A DNA stretch of 64,000 nucleotides from Chaunax sp. Z400 (GCA_037577475.1 CM075194.1:22554492-22618491), one strand, 5' to 3'; shown: positions 11,600-23,511, numbered from the stretch's first letter. A program made the numbers and translations. The notes: generated by a model from the sequence alone, not told the origin.

Positions 11600-12896
11600 C
11601 ATAGTGATGATTTTCTGCCTGTGTCCCTTTGAGTTCATGTTTATTGCATGTGTGCTTTGATGCCTCCTTCTAGTGGAGAGACTCAGATGTCTCGCCTATT
11701 GTTTCTATGTCAGCTGGTGATGTGACCGCATATCTTACAGTAACATAGGACACGCCCTTACTTCCGGCAGCTGTGAGGCTTCAAAAGCCACGGCGCGAAG
11801 CCGCTCGTCCTCTTGCTCCGCTTGCTCCTACCTCCACCTGACATGAATTCTGACTCCTGAACGCGGAGATCCCCGTGACTCCGTGGATAAGCCCGTGCCC
11901 TCCTGCCGCAGCAGAAGAGAATTCTTGATCCCCTCTCTTTAGGACTTAGCTCATACAGTTAGATAGCATTCCTCTCCTACAATTTCAGCTAAGAATTGAA
12001 GTTCTGCACTTCAACTAAATTATTGGAAGCTCACCTGTGGATCACTCACGCCTGAGTAATTCACTAAGCCCCTCTTCGAGCTGTATTACCGCTTAACTCG
12101 CTCCACCGCCGTCAAGCACGGCCGAGCTGAACACGACAGTCAGGTCCGAAGTTCACAAAGCCGCCAGCCAGCGACGACGCGACCCTCCAACATCTGAGAT
12201 TCGGGACCAGGATCCGGCAGACTTCGAACAGCATCCTCCGCGAGTATCCGGTCGGCGACCCCTCCTGATAACTCGCCAAGGCGTGCTTTCGTACTTACCC
12301 CGGAGACCGGCTGAAAAGTAAGCTACCCGAAATCTCTGTGTCTTGGAAAGCGTCATAGCTGATCTGGCATTATCACCCACAATTTACCTAATTTAGTTTC
12401 CCTTCAAACTTCCCTTAGACCCCCTTTAGTTTGGTTCACATCACCACGCTATCATTCCACCCTGTTATAGTTATGTCTTATCCTCTCTCTTTCACTACGA
12501 TCTCATTTTGACTATCTTTCTGTTATCATCCTATGTTGAATTTAGTTTTAGTTTGTTCCTGTGTGCTGTGTTAGATTACCTTTGATAATAAAGTAGATTC
12601 TTTTAGACCAAGTTTCTGTGTTGATGACTGGAATCATTAGTTCTTGCCATAGAGGACTTGACTTCCTTCATTTGAGACTGATTGAACGCTACTATTTAGT
12701 AATTAATTAATCTGGGTTATATTTACAGCTTTCTTAAGGAATCCTTCCGACCTTAAGGATATAGCTTTAGGAAGGTGGTGCTCCTCGAGGTAATTTTCAT
12801 AACCCTGTCTGATTAATTAATAGCTTTATAATATGATAATTAATATATATTCATTTCGATCATAATTATTATCGTTAACCCCCTTTTAACCCTACA
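11600..12896 (+). mobile_element. Candidate solo LTR (plus-strand orientation)
   Basis: A roughly 1.3-kb block differs from its AT-rich surroundings. An upstream part is followed by a GC-rich, CpG-rich stretch (about 11750-12330) with no long frame. An AATAAA-containing signal (gataataaagtag, near 12582) comes next, then about 290 AT-rich bases ending 'ttaaccctacaacaca' against a CA microsatellite. That order resembles U3-R-U5 of an LTR. The exact ends and any target duplication could not be fixed, and no internal retroviral or gag-pol sequence lies next to it. A CpG-rich promoter unrelated to an LTR is the alternative. Confidence 0.35.
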
Positions 12897-12920
12897 ACAC
12901 ACACACACACACACACACAG
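12897..12920. repeat. Short (CA)n tract
   Basis: About 11-12 CA units adjoining the candidate LTR. Confidence 0.9.
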
Positions 12921-13214
12921 TGCCAGGAGTCTGCTCTGCAGGGATACATTAGCACCAATAAATTACAGTGTAGGCTATGTGTGATTTAAACAATTAAATT
13001 AAAACAAGGGATGCAGACAGAAACAGAGGGTACCTTGGCTGTATGTAACACTGTCACACTCAGTGGACACCAGGATCTCAGCACTCAGGCACGTTGGCCT
13101 CAAATGACCTGAGTCAGCCAGTGCAGAAAGCAGCAGAAGAGAAGGAGCGCCATTTTCTGCCTGATATTTATTTCACTACTGATTAGGGGACTCACTACAG
13201 CTGGCAGAAGTGGG

Positions 13215-13745
13215 TGTGGTGGAGACTGGTGCAAGGACTGCTGTCTGCCCTAACCTGCTGGTTACACAAGCTTTTATCACGTCCAGACTAGACTACTATA
13301 ATGCCCTTCTTCTTGGTGTACCCTCTCAGGGATTAAAAAGTCTGCAGCTGTTCTCTGCCACACAGTCTTGGGAGTCCATCACAGCGACCCTTCAGCTTCT
13401 GTACTCTCTCTTAAATACTGCATCTGTGTTAAAGTACTTCTCCTAGTTTATAAAACTCTCCAAGGCTTGGTGCCTTCCTTCCTATCCAGTCTCTGATGCC
13501 AATCTTCTCTCTACTCCCCCCTCCTTTCTCTGGTCCATGAGTGACTGTGTTCAGATCAGCCTTTCCTTTTGAGTAATAGTGTATAAATTTGATCTGTTTT
13601 TAGTTATAATACATTTCATTGTTGTTCTTTGTTCTTCTTTATTATTAACATAATTCTTTTACATTGGGTTGACTGATTAATTGCTTTTGTAAAGTGTCAT
13701 TGGCTGACTTTAAAGGTGCATATAAATAAAATGTATTATATTCAT
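13215..13745 (+). mobile_element. LINE 3' fragment (C-terminal reverse-transcriptase region)
   Basis: A plus-strand frame reads NLLVTQAFITSRLDYYNALL then GVPSQGLKSLQL, which is the familiar end of a fish non-LTR polymerase. A frameshifted continuation (FIKLSKAWCLPSYP in one frame) corresponds to the usual VYKTLQGLVPSFLSSL-type block. The fragment ends in an AT-rich 'catataaataaaatg' tail. It is short, shifted and inactive. Confidence 0.75.
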
Positions 13746-13769
13746 CGATGGGCAAAGTGAAGTTGTTCT

Positions 13770-14020
13770 TTATTAGGATGGACTGACCTACAATAATTCC
13801 AGTAAGCTGTAAGGCAGAGGACGCTGTTGAAGTGTCATTTACATAGTAACCAGCAGGGGAATGAAAGTCTGAAACACAGAGAGAGTTTCTTGTAAATCAA
13901 CAGGTTTCTGGGACGTCAGCTGATCCAATTAACCAATGGGGAGTCTGTTCTCACACACAGACATGTTCACTGGTCAGTTTCTAAAGGGTGAGGCTCTGAT
14001 AACTTTTGGACTCTATATGA
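13770..14020 (+). repeat. IRG 5' flank, related to the duplicate segments upstream
   Basis: 'ttattaggatggactgacc', 'gaggacgctgttgaagtgtc' and 'tgtaaatcaacaggtttct' match 5729-5750, 8252-8270 and 8323-8345 respectively. The DNA just upstream of the IRG promoter is therefore one member of the family scattered across 2.6-9.7 kb. Confidence 0.6.
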
Positions 14021-14108
14021 CTATAAATATGCTTTTCTTGCAGCTGAACAACTCACAACAACTCATAGGGTCGTCTGCTCTTATCTGGTTCAAACTTAAG
14101 ACTTCAGG
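14021..14108 (+). promoter_or_regulatory. IRG core promoter and non-coding first exon
   Basis: A TATA-like box (ctataaatat, 14021-14030) lies about 30 bases before a plausible start site. The transcribed stretch ends at 14108 on a strong donor (gtgagt at 14109). The matching acceptor is in front of the coding exon (ttttcag, ending at 14751). Interferon-responsive elements might be expected for this family, but I found no clean ISRE or GAS match, only partial AGTTTC cores at about 13890 and 13975. Confidence 0.5.
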
Positions 14109-14751
14109 GTGAGTAGCTTCCTGCAACTGTTTATCTCAGTGAAACATGAGGCGAAGGTTCTTATCACTGTCTAAAACAAGAAGGCTGAGATACAGACCAG
14201 CCCTGAAACTTGTAATTTTGCTGTCTGTGTAAACTGATGTCTCCATCCACTGTGGAATACTTCAGCTTTTTATCGTGATGATTAAATTATGTGCACACCT
14301 TAAATTGATCTGGTGTGTTTGAGGTTTTCCTGCATCTTAATGTGATGTTTTAAAGGAAGAGGGACAAACATTGGATGATTTCTAAAGATATAGTGTACAT
14401 GTCAGGTTGTTCTGTTGGTTATGATGCTTCATGATCAGCAGCATGTAAGGAGGCGTCTGTGTAGCTGTGGTTTGACCTTAAATCAACCCTCATCCTGCTT
14501 TGTAGAGCACGTTTTTGGTTTTAATTTTCCCCCAGCCACACTTTGTATAGTCTGTGTGCTACTGCTGGTGCTGATCAGTGATTAGAGGTCACATTGTAAA
14601 TCAGCCATTGTCTCATTTAGAATCCCATCACTGATTTTATGTCTATATAGATATGTGTTACATGATGTTAGAGCATTGAAGGATCACATTTTCTACTATT
14701 TCCCAAAACTCAATAGTGACTTTTGAACTTCTTGTTTGCTCCAGTTTTCAG

Positions 14752-16334
14752 GATCACCATGAGTAATCCAGTGGATGAAACATCAGCTGAAGAAATTCAA
14801 GCACCTCTGCAAAATAATAATCAAGCTTTGGCTCATCCTAATATCATGGAGTGTTTGGAAAAGGCGAACAACATCCCACTAAATATTGGCATCACTGGAG
14901 AGTCCGGCTCTGGTAAATCCTCCTTTGTTAATGGATTTAGAGGCATAGACAACTCGGATGAGAAAGCTGCTCCTACTGATTGTGTAGAAACAACCACACA
15001 GGTCACAAAATACCCACATCCAAGCTATCCCAATGTTACCTTATGGGATCTTCCTGGTATTGGTACCATGAAGTTTCCAGCTAATGAGTACCTGGAGCAT
15101 GTTGAATTTAAAAAGTATGACTTCTTCATCATCATCTCAGAAACACGCTTCAGAGAAAATGATGTAAAGCTCGCTAAGGAGATTCAGAGGATGGGCAAAA
15201 AGTTCTACTTTGTTCGCTCAAAGATTGACAACGATGTACAGGCCATGAAAAGAAGTAAGAAGAATGTAAGTGAAGAAGAGATTCTTGACAAGATCAGGAA
15301 AGACTACACTGAAGGTAAGTGACTTCTGTCATCTTTTATAAATAATGAGATCAATTACTCAAATCCATCATTTTAAACCAGTCACAGAAAACAACAAAAC
15401 GTTTGTGCTTAGAATTGAGTGTTTATCAGGGTTGGTTCATCTATATACATCTATAAGAGCAGAGCAGAGAGTCAGAGATGTGGACTAATGAACAATGTCC
15501 CTGTAATATAAACTAATGATAATAAAAGAATAAAAAAATAATGATTATTTTGATTATTACTGGTTATCAAACTTGACATCACACTGCTGGTGAGAAGAAA
15601 CTTTGGGAACAAAACTTTAAAAGTTGAAATTTGCACATTATACATTTTAAAGCTATAATAATTTCCTGTATCTTATCATCATATCATTTTGTGCCACAGG
15701 TCTTCAAAAGGCAGGTGTGACGTCTCCTAAAGTCTTCCTGGTGTCCAGCTTTGAGCTCCACCTGTATGACTTCTCTGACTTGCAGGAGACTCTAGAGAAA
15801 GAACTTCCTGAACACAAGAGAGATGTTCTGCTGTTTGCCATGCCCAATATCAGCCTGGAGGTCATCAACAAGAAGAAAAAGGCCTTCCAGGATGAAATTA
15901 AACTTTATGCTTTTATATCTGCAGGTGGTGCAGCTATACCGATTCCTGGGCTTTCAGTCGCTCTTGATCTCACTTTGTTGGTTAAAGTTACCAATCAATA
16001 CTTAGTTGGGTTTGGTCTTGATAAAGGGTCTCTGAAGAGCCTCTCTACTAGAACAGGTGTACCACTGGCTGATCTGACGGCTGTCGTCACTTCACCACTG
16101 GCTTTAGAAACAATCACCCCTGAGCTTATCTCAAAGCTGCTCTCTGAATGTACAAGCACAGTTGCATTAATAGCAAAGGGAGGCCTCAGATTGATTCCAT
16201 TATTTGGAACTGTAGTGGCAGCACCCATCTCTTTTAAAGTAACTCAAAACGCTCTGCAGACATTCCTCAATATGCTTGCTGAGGATGCCCAGAAGGTGTT
16301 CAAAAAGGCCCTGGGTTTGGATACCTCAGTGTGA
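14752..16334 (+). CDS. Immunity-related GTPase (IRG family, GKS type)
   Basis: Two coding exons: 14759-15314 (start ATG after 'caccatg' context; donor gtaagt) and 15700-16334 (acceptor ccacag; stop TGA at 16332). They join in frame to 396 residues, close to the usual IRG length. Exon 1 holds the GTP-binding motifs: P-loop GESGSGKS at residues 47-54 (Lys53, so the GKS rather than GMS class), DLPG at 97-100 and SKID at 154-157. The C-terminal half is rich in helices and Ala/Gly/Leu stretches (FISAGGAAIPIPGLSVALDL), as in the helical domain of p47 GTPases. In vertebrates these interferon-inducible proteins act on membranes around intracellular pathogens. In fish the irg genes are multi-copy; I cannot say which paralogue this is. 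The earlier in-frame Met at 14723 lies in the intron and is not used. AATAAA near 16964 may end the transcript. Confidence 0.92.
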
Positions 16335-17621
16335 TTTTGTAAGGTGAATGACAATAGTGTTCGATGGCTCATTTACAGGTGCATTGGGTAATCTTAGAAT
16401 CGTAGTTTTGTATTCCAGCTGCACATTTTAGCAAATATGCATCAGGTGATCACTCCAACCAATTATATTTGGAGGTATCTTTTTGAAATCTAACAATATA
16501 AACATTTTATAAACATATTAAAGATGCCTCCTCCTAATACAGGATGGAATATCTTTTTTAAACATTGTTTCTGTTATGATATGTTACTGATATGATGTTT
16601 CTCTCTCGATTTTTCTATCATGTTTGAGTCTTCAGATAAAATTCTTCATTAATGGTCAGAAATCTGCTTTTTGTTGTGAAATGTTTTATGTTGATGTTTT
16701 AAGTTTTCATAGTTTGATGATCAACATGTTAGTAAACATTAAGAGACATTAAAACATGTCATGTCTATTTACTCAATATTAGAAACAGTGTTTGGACTGT
16801 TTTATATCAGAGGTTGTTCACCACCAGCAGACAACTGTGATGAGTGTTTACTGCCCCCAGTGGTCCCAGTGAGGAACTGCACCACAGCAGCATTTAAAAG
16901 CAATAATACAGATACAGTATCAATTTGGAATGTTCTTATCACTAATGTATCACTATTGTTACTAATAAACATTCTGATACTAATATTGATTGTATTCAGA
17001 TTACTTTTGTCCTAAATCAATAGTTGCCACTGCACCATAGCATGAATTCTCCTGTGATGTGAGCTACTTCACGTTCTTCAGTGGGCACAATAACAACATT
17101 TTATCCACCTCTATTTAAATATGCGGTGGACAGAATATTAGAAACACCACTGACAGTTTTGTTTTTGAAAGTCTTGATGGATTCCTGGAGTTTCTGGCTG
17201 TTGATTATAAAATTATTTAGAAGAATTATTTCCAGTACACTACGTCTTAGAAATATCTCAGGGATGATGACTCAATTCAATTTAATTTATTTATATAGCG
17301 CCAAATCATAACAAAAATTATATCAAGGCACTTTACAAAAAGAGCCGGTCTAGACCGACTCTTTGTTATTCTCCTCTCCACAAAGTTTTCACTGTTATTT
17401 ACAGTCATTTATTGGGAGCAGCCTTACATGTAAATATAATATAAACTATATTTTTACAGTTTCTTATCATCTTACTATAGTGGGAGGAATCTCTGTCTGT
17501 CCGTCTATAATTGCCTATCTTGAGAATCGTTCATCTGAACTACTTCAAACTTGACATGTGAGTTGCTGGGGGCCCAGGGAAGTGCAGTGTGGAATTGTGA
17601 AGCAGTTTTATATGCCGGATG
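16335..17621 (+). other. IRG 3' UTR and downstream spacer
   Basis: An AATAAA (taataaacatt, about 16964) suits a long 3' UTR. A small frame at 16761-17015 ends in a hydrophobic run but has no start context or splice support, and I do not call it. Near 17272-17345 'ttatttatatagcgccaaat' and 'aaggcactttacaaa' are the start of a common fish interspersed repeat. Confidence 0.45.
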
Positions 17622-17629
17622 CTCTATAG

Positions 17630-18237
17630 CAGTGGGTGTGCTGAAAGTCTGGGTCGCGACCCACATATGGAGATTTTATTTGTGTCGCCAAATACGAGGC
17701 TGTTAATTAAAACAAAATGCACATACTTTGTCTCATATTAAGTAGTTAAAATGTGTTGTTTACATGATGTGAGCCCGTTTAATTTAAAATGCACTCAAGT
17801 TATCAAGTAAAAATATGAACACATGAACATGAACATGAGTGTCTGTTTACTCAGACTCAATGCATTTTCTCATTTATACAGTAGCCTATTTAAAATGTTT
17901 ATATTGTGATAAGAGGAGATAAAAACAATGCGAGACCACACCCCTCCTAAATGCACTTATTTGATCATATCTATAAAGTATTTAAAATATGTACAGTATA
18001 TATTTTCAATAAGCATACAATGCAGTTGTAATTTAAATGTATATCACTTTGAAATGGTTGGTTTACCTGTTCAAGATAATATGATGATGCAGACGGCAGT
18101 AAAAATGGTCACAAATGTTCATTTATGCACAAATTGTTAATCTTGCAATTTATAGATAAGGCCTATTGTGATTTGGGTCGCGATGGTTTGTTATTTTAAA
18201 AATGTTGGTCCCCAGAAAAAAAGTTTGGTAACCACTG
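17630..18237. mobile_element. hAT-type MITE with perfect 8-bp target duplication
   Basis: The element begins cagtgggtgtgctgaaagt and ends aaagtttggtaaccactg. These are imperfect inverted ends of the CAGTGG...CCACTG type. The flanking 8-mer ctctatag is identical at 17622-17629 and 18238-18245. Length 608 bp; no transposase. A hAT-family transposase acting in trans is the expected mobiliser (family knowledge, not seen here). Confidence 0.88.
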
Positions 18238-18245
18238 CTCTATAG

Positions 18246-18950
18246 GGTCACTGTCTGGAAAAAAGTGTCGTACAATTGAATAATGATTTTGAAATAAATA
18301 TCATTTAAGAAAAACATAAGACATCAAATGAATTGATAGCATCTGTTTTTACGTTGTTCAGTGTGCTGGTATATGTGAGCAGCATAACGGTCGGATGGCC
18401 ATTGTTCTCATCAGTGGCGAATTCCTGAGAATCATTGGCTTGATTGGCTGGGCTGTCATTTCCATGACGACAACAACAGCATAGTATCCTGGCAAGAGGC
18501 CTGAATATGGCTCTGTAGCACGGCAGGCACTTTAGGTCACGAAGTAGTAGAGGGTGGTCAACAAGTGTGTACTAACAGGAAGATGTGGTATGCAGAGAAG
18601 CAGACGAGGAAAGTGAGGATGGTGCTGCTGACTAATTGCCGGATCAATATCTTCTGATCTGGCTGTGTCCCAGTACTCCGACCCACAGCACAAAGGACAC
18701 AGGTAGCTAATCTGGACAGGGCAAATATGCATCAGGATCATCAACAAAACCTAACTAGTCATCATATTTCCTACTTTCTATACCTCTGAACAGAACTAAA
18801 TTATTTTTACACAATTAAAGAATTTTTTTAATTTAATAATATATAATTTTTTGATTATTAATTCATCAGATATTGTTGTGATTATTTCTACATTTTTCAG
18901 ATATTTTTATATGTGTCCTGGTAAGAATATGGAACTTTTTATTCATTTAT
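18246..18950. other. Non-coding interval
   Basis: No gene or recognisable repeat. AT-rich from about 18770. Confidence 0.45.
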
Positions 18951-18954
18951 TTTC

Positions 18955-19281
18955 TGTAACCTCTTATCCTGTGCAGGGTTGCGAGGGGTCTGGAGCCTAT
19001 CCCAGATGATAATTAGGCGGGAGGCAGGGTACACCTTGGACAAGTCTCCAGTTCATCACTGGGCCGCACATAGAAAGACAAACAACCATTCACAGCCACA
19101 TTCACACCTACAGTCAACAGTTCATTTTGGTGGTGAGAGGAAGCTGGAGAACCCGGAGGGAACCCACACAGACATGGAGAGAACATGCAGACTCAACACA
19201 GAAAAGTCCCTGGTGGATTTGAACCCGAGACCTTCTTGCTGTAAGGAAACAGCGCAACCCACTGCGCCACCGTGCTGCCCA
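18955..19281 (-). mobile_element. tRNA-derived SINE (V-SINE type), full or nearly full
   Basis: Read on the minus strand, a tRNA-like head carries box A (tggcgcagtgggttg) and box B (ggttcaaatcc, complement of 19215-19225). It is followed by the conserved V-SINE core ('gcatgttctctccatgtctg', 'tgggttccctccgggttctc') and a tail ('ggagacttgtccaaggtgta', 'ggataggctccagacccctc'). The pol III boxes make it look like a tRNA gene locally, but it is a SINE. Confidence 0.8.
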
Positions 19282-19339
19282 ATATTAAACTTATTGGAAT
19301 GGCTTATTGGAATTTTTAACTAGGTTGCAGTTCAGGTTG

Positions 19340-19985
19340 CAGTAAATACTGCACTTATTGTTCATATTAAATATCAAAGGCAAATTATGGTTCACACAGC
19401 TTTATTCACATTTTTAAAGGGACAGAAAAATCTTTTTTGTACAAATTATTGGTTGTTGCCTTCGACTATGCAAGTCAAAAAGTGTGAATGGTGATACAGA
19501 GAACAACAACACTCAGTAATGCTTGTGACCACCTCCAGTATTTATCACAGCGTCACATCTTCTTTGCATGGAATGGATAAGACATTAATCTGGACTTGTG
19601 GGATGACATGCCATTCTTCCTGCAGAGCTGTGACAAGTTGTTCATGGCTTGCTGGAGCAGGATCTCTCCGTCTCACCCAGCGATCCAGAACATCCCAAAG
19701 ATGCTCTACTGGGTTGAGATCTGGTGAATATGTTGGCCAAGGAAGGACAGCGACATTATTCTGGTCCAGGTAGGCTACTCCTGACAGACATGAGCTACAT
19801 GTGGTCTGGCATTGTCATGTATGAAGGTGATGCCTGATTGCTGTATCCTGGGAATGACATGTGGACCTAGGACCGTATCTCTGTAAAGGATAGCTGTCAG
19901 TATACCGTGGATGTGTACACGTTCTGACTGCCATCCATTAGTAATGGCTCCCCACATCATGACATCACCACCAAAATGGTCCACT
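19340..19985 (-). mobile_element. Tc1-like transposon fragment
   Basis: Closely matches the element at 44362-45841. On the minus strand the frame at 19775-19984 gives DVMMWGAITNGWQSERVHIH and GITFIHDNARPHVAHVCQE, the second catalytic Asp block of DD34E transposases. The N-terminal part is lost where the fragment meets a gypsy remnant at about 19985. The other terminus is degraded. Inactive. Confidence 0.85.
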
Positions 19986-20790
19986 ACCTGGATGTATGAG
20001 TGGCAACGATGTAGACCCGGTCAATTACTTTTTCCTCAATTACAAAAGGGCCACTGTAACGTACTTGCAGAGCAGAACCGGGAATAGGTAATAACACCAG
20101 CACCTTATCACCCGCATAGACTTTTTGCATCTTTATCAAACCACGTTTCCCTTTTTGTTTAGCTAGAAGACAGTTTTTTTTGCCAATTCACAAGCGCGAT
20201 AGAGTTTAAAATGGAAGTTACAGACATAGTCAAACAGGTTTTGCGGTTTGCCATCACCCAGTCATTTCTCTTGCAAAAGTTTAAGGGGTCTCAAACAGTA
20301 TGGGCAACCACTAACTCTACCAGATTAACATCGAAGGGCTCCTGAACCACCTCACGAGCTGCAAAAATGAGAAGATGGACATCCTCATCCCAGTCCTTGT
20401 TAGATTCTAGGTGTGAAGTATAGACTTTAGAGTTTGGGGGAAACGTTCAGTCGTTCAATTGACTCTGGGTGATGTGCACTTGAACAGCAGTGAGTAACGT
20501 CAAGTTTCATTTCTTGCGCAAAAATTTGTGACATGAAGTTTGATCCCTAATCAATTTGTATGACTTTGGTAAACCCAAACAGAGCGAAAAACTTCACCAG
20601 CGCTTTTACAACAGTAATGGCAGTGATTTTGTACACTGGAATGGCTTCTGGAATCCGAGTTGCAGAACACAAAAGAAACTTGTCACCAGCCTTTATCCTT
20701 GCATAAGGCCCAACACAGTCCACAATAACACGTTCAAATGGTTCCCCCACAACAGGAATTTGATAGAGAGGATATAGAGGGATGGTCTGA
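19986..20790 (-). mobile_element. Ty3/gypsy-type integrase remnant
   Basis: On the minus strand, going from 20790 down, GEPFERVIVDCVGPYARIKA carries the first catalytic Asp of the integrase core. VKFFALFGFTKVIQID leads to the second Asp, and broken frames then keep pieces such as SNFMSQIFAQEM and AHHPESIERLN (third acidic residue region). At the low end, GDKVLVLLPIPGSALQVRYS followed by GPF is the C-terminal GPY/F module. Stops and frameshifts interrupt it throughout, and no LTR adjoins it. It is an ordinary retrotransposon remnant. Confidence 0.82.
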
Positions 20791-20862
20791 TTCAGATTAC
20801 CAGGTTTGGCATGTTAAAGGTCAAGAAAATGTCCTCGCCGACATGTTGTCGCGACGCTAAAG
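20788..20862 (+). mobile_element. Ty3/gypsy RNase H end, opposite strand
   Basis: A plus-strand frame reads YQVWHVKGQENVLADMLSRR and then stops. The 'H-x-K-G-x-x-N-x-x-A-D-x-L-S-R' signature closes the RNase H domain of gypsy polyproteins. In an intact element it would lie on the same strand as the integrase and just before it. Here the two are head to head. Confidence 0.7.
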
Positions 20863-20939
20863 ATATGCGAATATTGTTCGTTTCACTCTCGTTTCACTGT
20901 CTTATCCACCTCCATGTTAGCGGGTAGGATATGAGCCAA

Positions 20940-21560
20940 AACTAAAAACTCAAGTACATTGCTAATTTAGGAATTTAGGAACAAATTCCCTAATAATTAG
21001 GGAATTTAAATTTTTCTTAATTATTAAAAATATAACGGATACAGATGAAGACATCAATTTAGGTTGATTATTTCATATTGCAACATATTATTAAATTTCA
21101 TCATAAAAAGATCCAACGCTCACATTTTGTAATAACCACTGCAATATGTAATAACTTATTACAAAGTGCGGCAAAATTTATTACATATTGCATTCAGAGT
21201 TTTTATTACAAAATGTGGCGTTATTACATAATGAAGTGAAAATGTATTACATTATTATATATTGCGCCGTCATTACATAACGCACACTCTCTTTTCCACC
21301 GAGGCAGTTCCAGTGCCAGTTTGGAACCAGTGCCAAACTACGAATCAGTTTTTCATGTTTCCACAGCTGAGGAACCAGCTCTTGGCCCTGAAAACTGGTG
21401 CCAGAGTGGAACCAAAGCGTCGCTGGACGAGAAATAAGAAATGGTTACGTCAGGGTTGAAACCCCCATTTCGATGTCCTCAGCGACAAACCGGCAGGCCA
21501 GGTCAGCGGGGCCCTCAACTCGGCTAAAGTAATGCAGGAGATGATGGTGGATGACACACT
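20940..21560. repeat. AT-rich short-repeat block and MITE-like segment
   Basis: Between 20985 and 21285 the motif attaca/tgtaat recurs in both orientations (gtaataacttattac, cgttattacataatg), which could form hairpins. From 21300 to 21420 'cagttccagtgccagtttgg' and 'gaaccagtgccaaac' resemble the ends of non-autonomous hAT elements of fish. Boundaries are unclear. Confidence 0.4.
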
Positions 21561-23500
21561 ACTTCAGAGTCCAAAAGAACCTGGTAGATTTTATTTTACA
21601 AATTCTTTGTCTGGTTAAAATTAGTGGCTATGTTTGTTGACCAGCAGCTAGTTTGCCAGCTATCAGTATCTTGGTAACAATACAAACCCACATCGCTGTA
21701 CTTTTGGCTTCTCAGAATGCTAACATTATATAAAGCATTGTGGACAACTATGTTCACTAAAGCACTGTTTTGTTGTTTATAGAGTTGTCTGCTGTCCATG
21801 TCGATGCGGATGCAGGGCTACCACCACTGGACTGCAGCTCACATTCCCCGTCATCCATCTCTGGAGCTCTGGACTGGGTATGATTTGTTGTGCATTCATC
21901 AACAGCAATTCAAATTGCCTTGACAAATAGCATTCTTTAAAGTAACCTTTATTTAACCAGGAAAAAAATAACCTGTTGACATCAAGGATCTCTTTCACAT
22001 GTGTGCCCTGGCCAAGAAGGCAGCAGCACACGTCAGGCAAGCACGAAGCGGGGCTGTGTCGTCATCATTTTTAGTCAGAGTTGCGTTTTGCTCGTTTACA
22101 CAACAACGGTTTGGCAGTGTTTTGAAAAGTCTCCACTCTTGAGCCCGTTTTGTAACTGTCTGCGTTTTTTTGGGTGAAACGGTGGTCCCTCAGAGGCCCT
22201 CAGGTTTACACACACTGACTATCTCTTCCCTTTTACTTCATGAGTCCAGTGGCTGTGCAATCAGTCGCACCTGATAGTCATTAATTCATTAGTTCCACTG
22301 TTCAGCCACTGGGAGGGGAGTTTATAGTTCAGTTTACGCCACAATAATAGTATAAATGATGCGGTAGCAACAAGAAGTCTGTTATTTAAAGAACAAGCGC
22401 AGAAAATGACAGCTAAACTAGGGAGACAGTGAAATATATCAGAATATGAAATACATCACGTTGTGGAACACCGACATAACTGTGAACGCACACATCGAGG
22501 TGGCATTGTGACACCTGGGGCTGGTTTGAACGCACTGAAGGGGTCACAGAGAAGAATTCCTTTTGGCACTGTTGCGCAATGCCTGTCTGAAAGTGGCTGA
22601 AGGGTGACAGAGGCGTCACAGAGATGGAACAAACTGACACCCCATTACACCTTCATTGTGTTCAGACAGACATCAGGGCGGAATAAAGGCGCAACAGACC
22701 CAGAATGAAAACGCTGTCTGAATGGGGCTTAAGGGTACTGGTTAGGATCTAAGGGGGTGGGATGTGTCAGATGGCGGTGGCTGCGTGCGACAGTGGGGTT
22801 TTGGTTAGAGCTCAGTGAGAGGAGAGAGAGAGAGTGTGGGCAGTTTGCGGAAATGGGGCCAGGGAGAGAGAGCGACAATGGAATAATCACTATCATGAAG
22901 ATTAAACATTAGCATAAAACTTTGTTCTCTTAGATTTCCTGAAATTAAACATATTTAGACAAAATCATGCATGCAGCTGTAGCAAGAAACACCCAGAATT
23001 ATTAAACTTGATTGTTCCTCAAGAATGAGAATCTGATGAATCAAGGAGGTAAACTCAGGTGGTCACTGAAAGAGTTTTCATTTGGATTTTTAATTCAAAG
23101 CATATCCAGAGCAGCAGGGACAAATACTAGAGACTTTTCTAATATTTATGTTATATATTTTTGTGTGTTGTTTATTAATTAATTAATGATAAAATAATTA
23201 TGTCTACACATGTCTCAAAAATGTGTTAGAAGACCTTCACAACCTTTTTAGAAACACTTCCATCCTGCTGTTGGGTGCAATTAAATTCAATAGAATATAC
23301 AGATAGAATAACAGTACAATTGTATTTAGCTGTAATTACAGTCATACAGAAGCCGCAGCTGTCAACAACATCTGAATGTTTATTCATGCATCAAATCCAG
23401 TAACACAAATTATTTTAAGCAGGTCAGAAAAATTCACTTCAGATTCTTGTCTGTTCAACACAAAAAGTGATTCTGATTCTTAATTCTAGCATCTGTTAGG
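21561..23500. other. Non-coding interval with scattered repeat remnants
   Basis: 22550-22730 resembles 6400-6545, and 'acgctgtctgaatggggctt' at its end is typical of a short inverted-repeat element. No exon of a recognisable protein was found. This DNA lies downstream of pth2. Confidence 0.4.
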
Positions 23501-23511
23501 AAATCAATAAC

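Noticed and set aside
14723..14758. Upstream start codon for the IRG gene
   Set aside because: It lies before the splice acceptor at 14751, so it is intronic; the ATG at 14759 has good context and gives the family N-terminus.
16761..17015. 84-residue frame with a hydrophobic C-terminus downstream of the IRG gene
   Set aside because: No promoter, splice or family support; it is probably within the 3' UTR.
19211..19281. tRNA gene suggested by pol III box A and box B
   Set aside because: The head is fused to the V-SINE core and tail; no cloverleaf of a functional tRNA was apparent.
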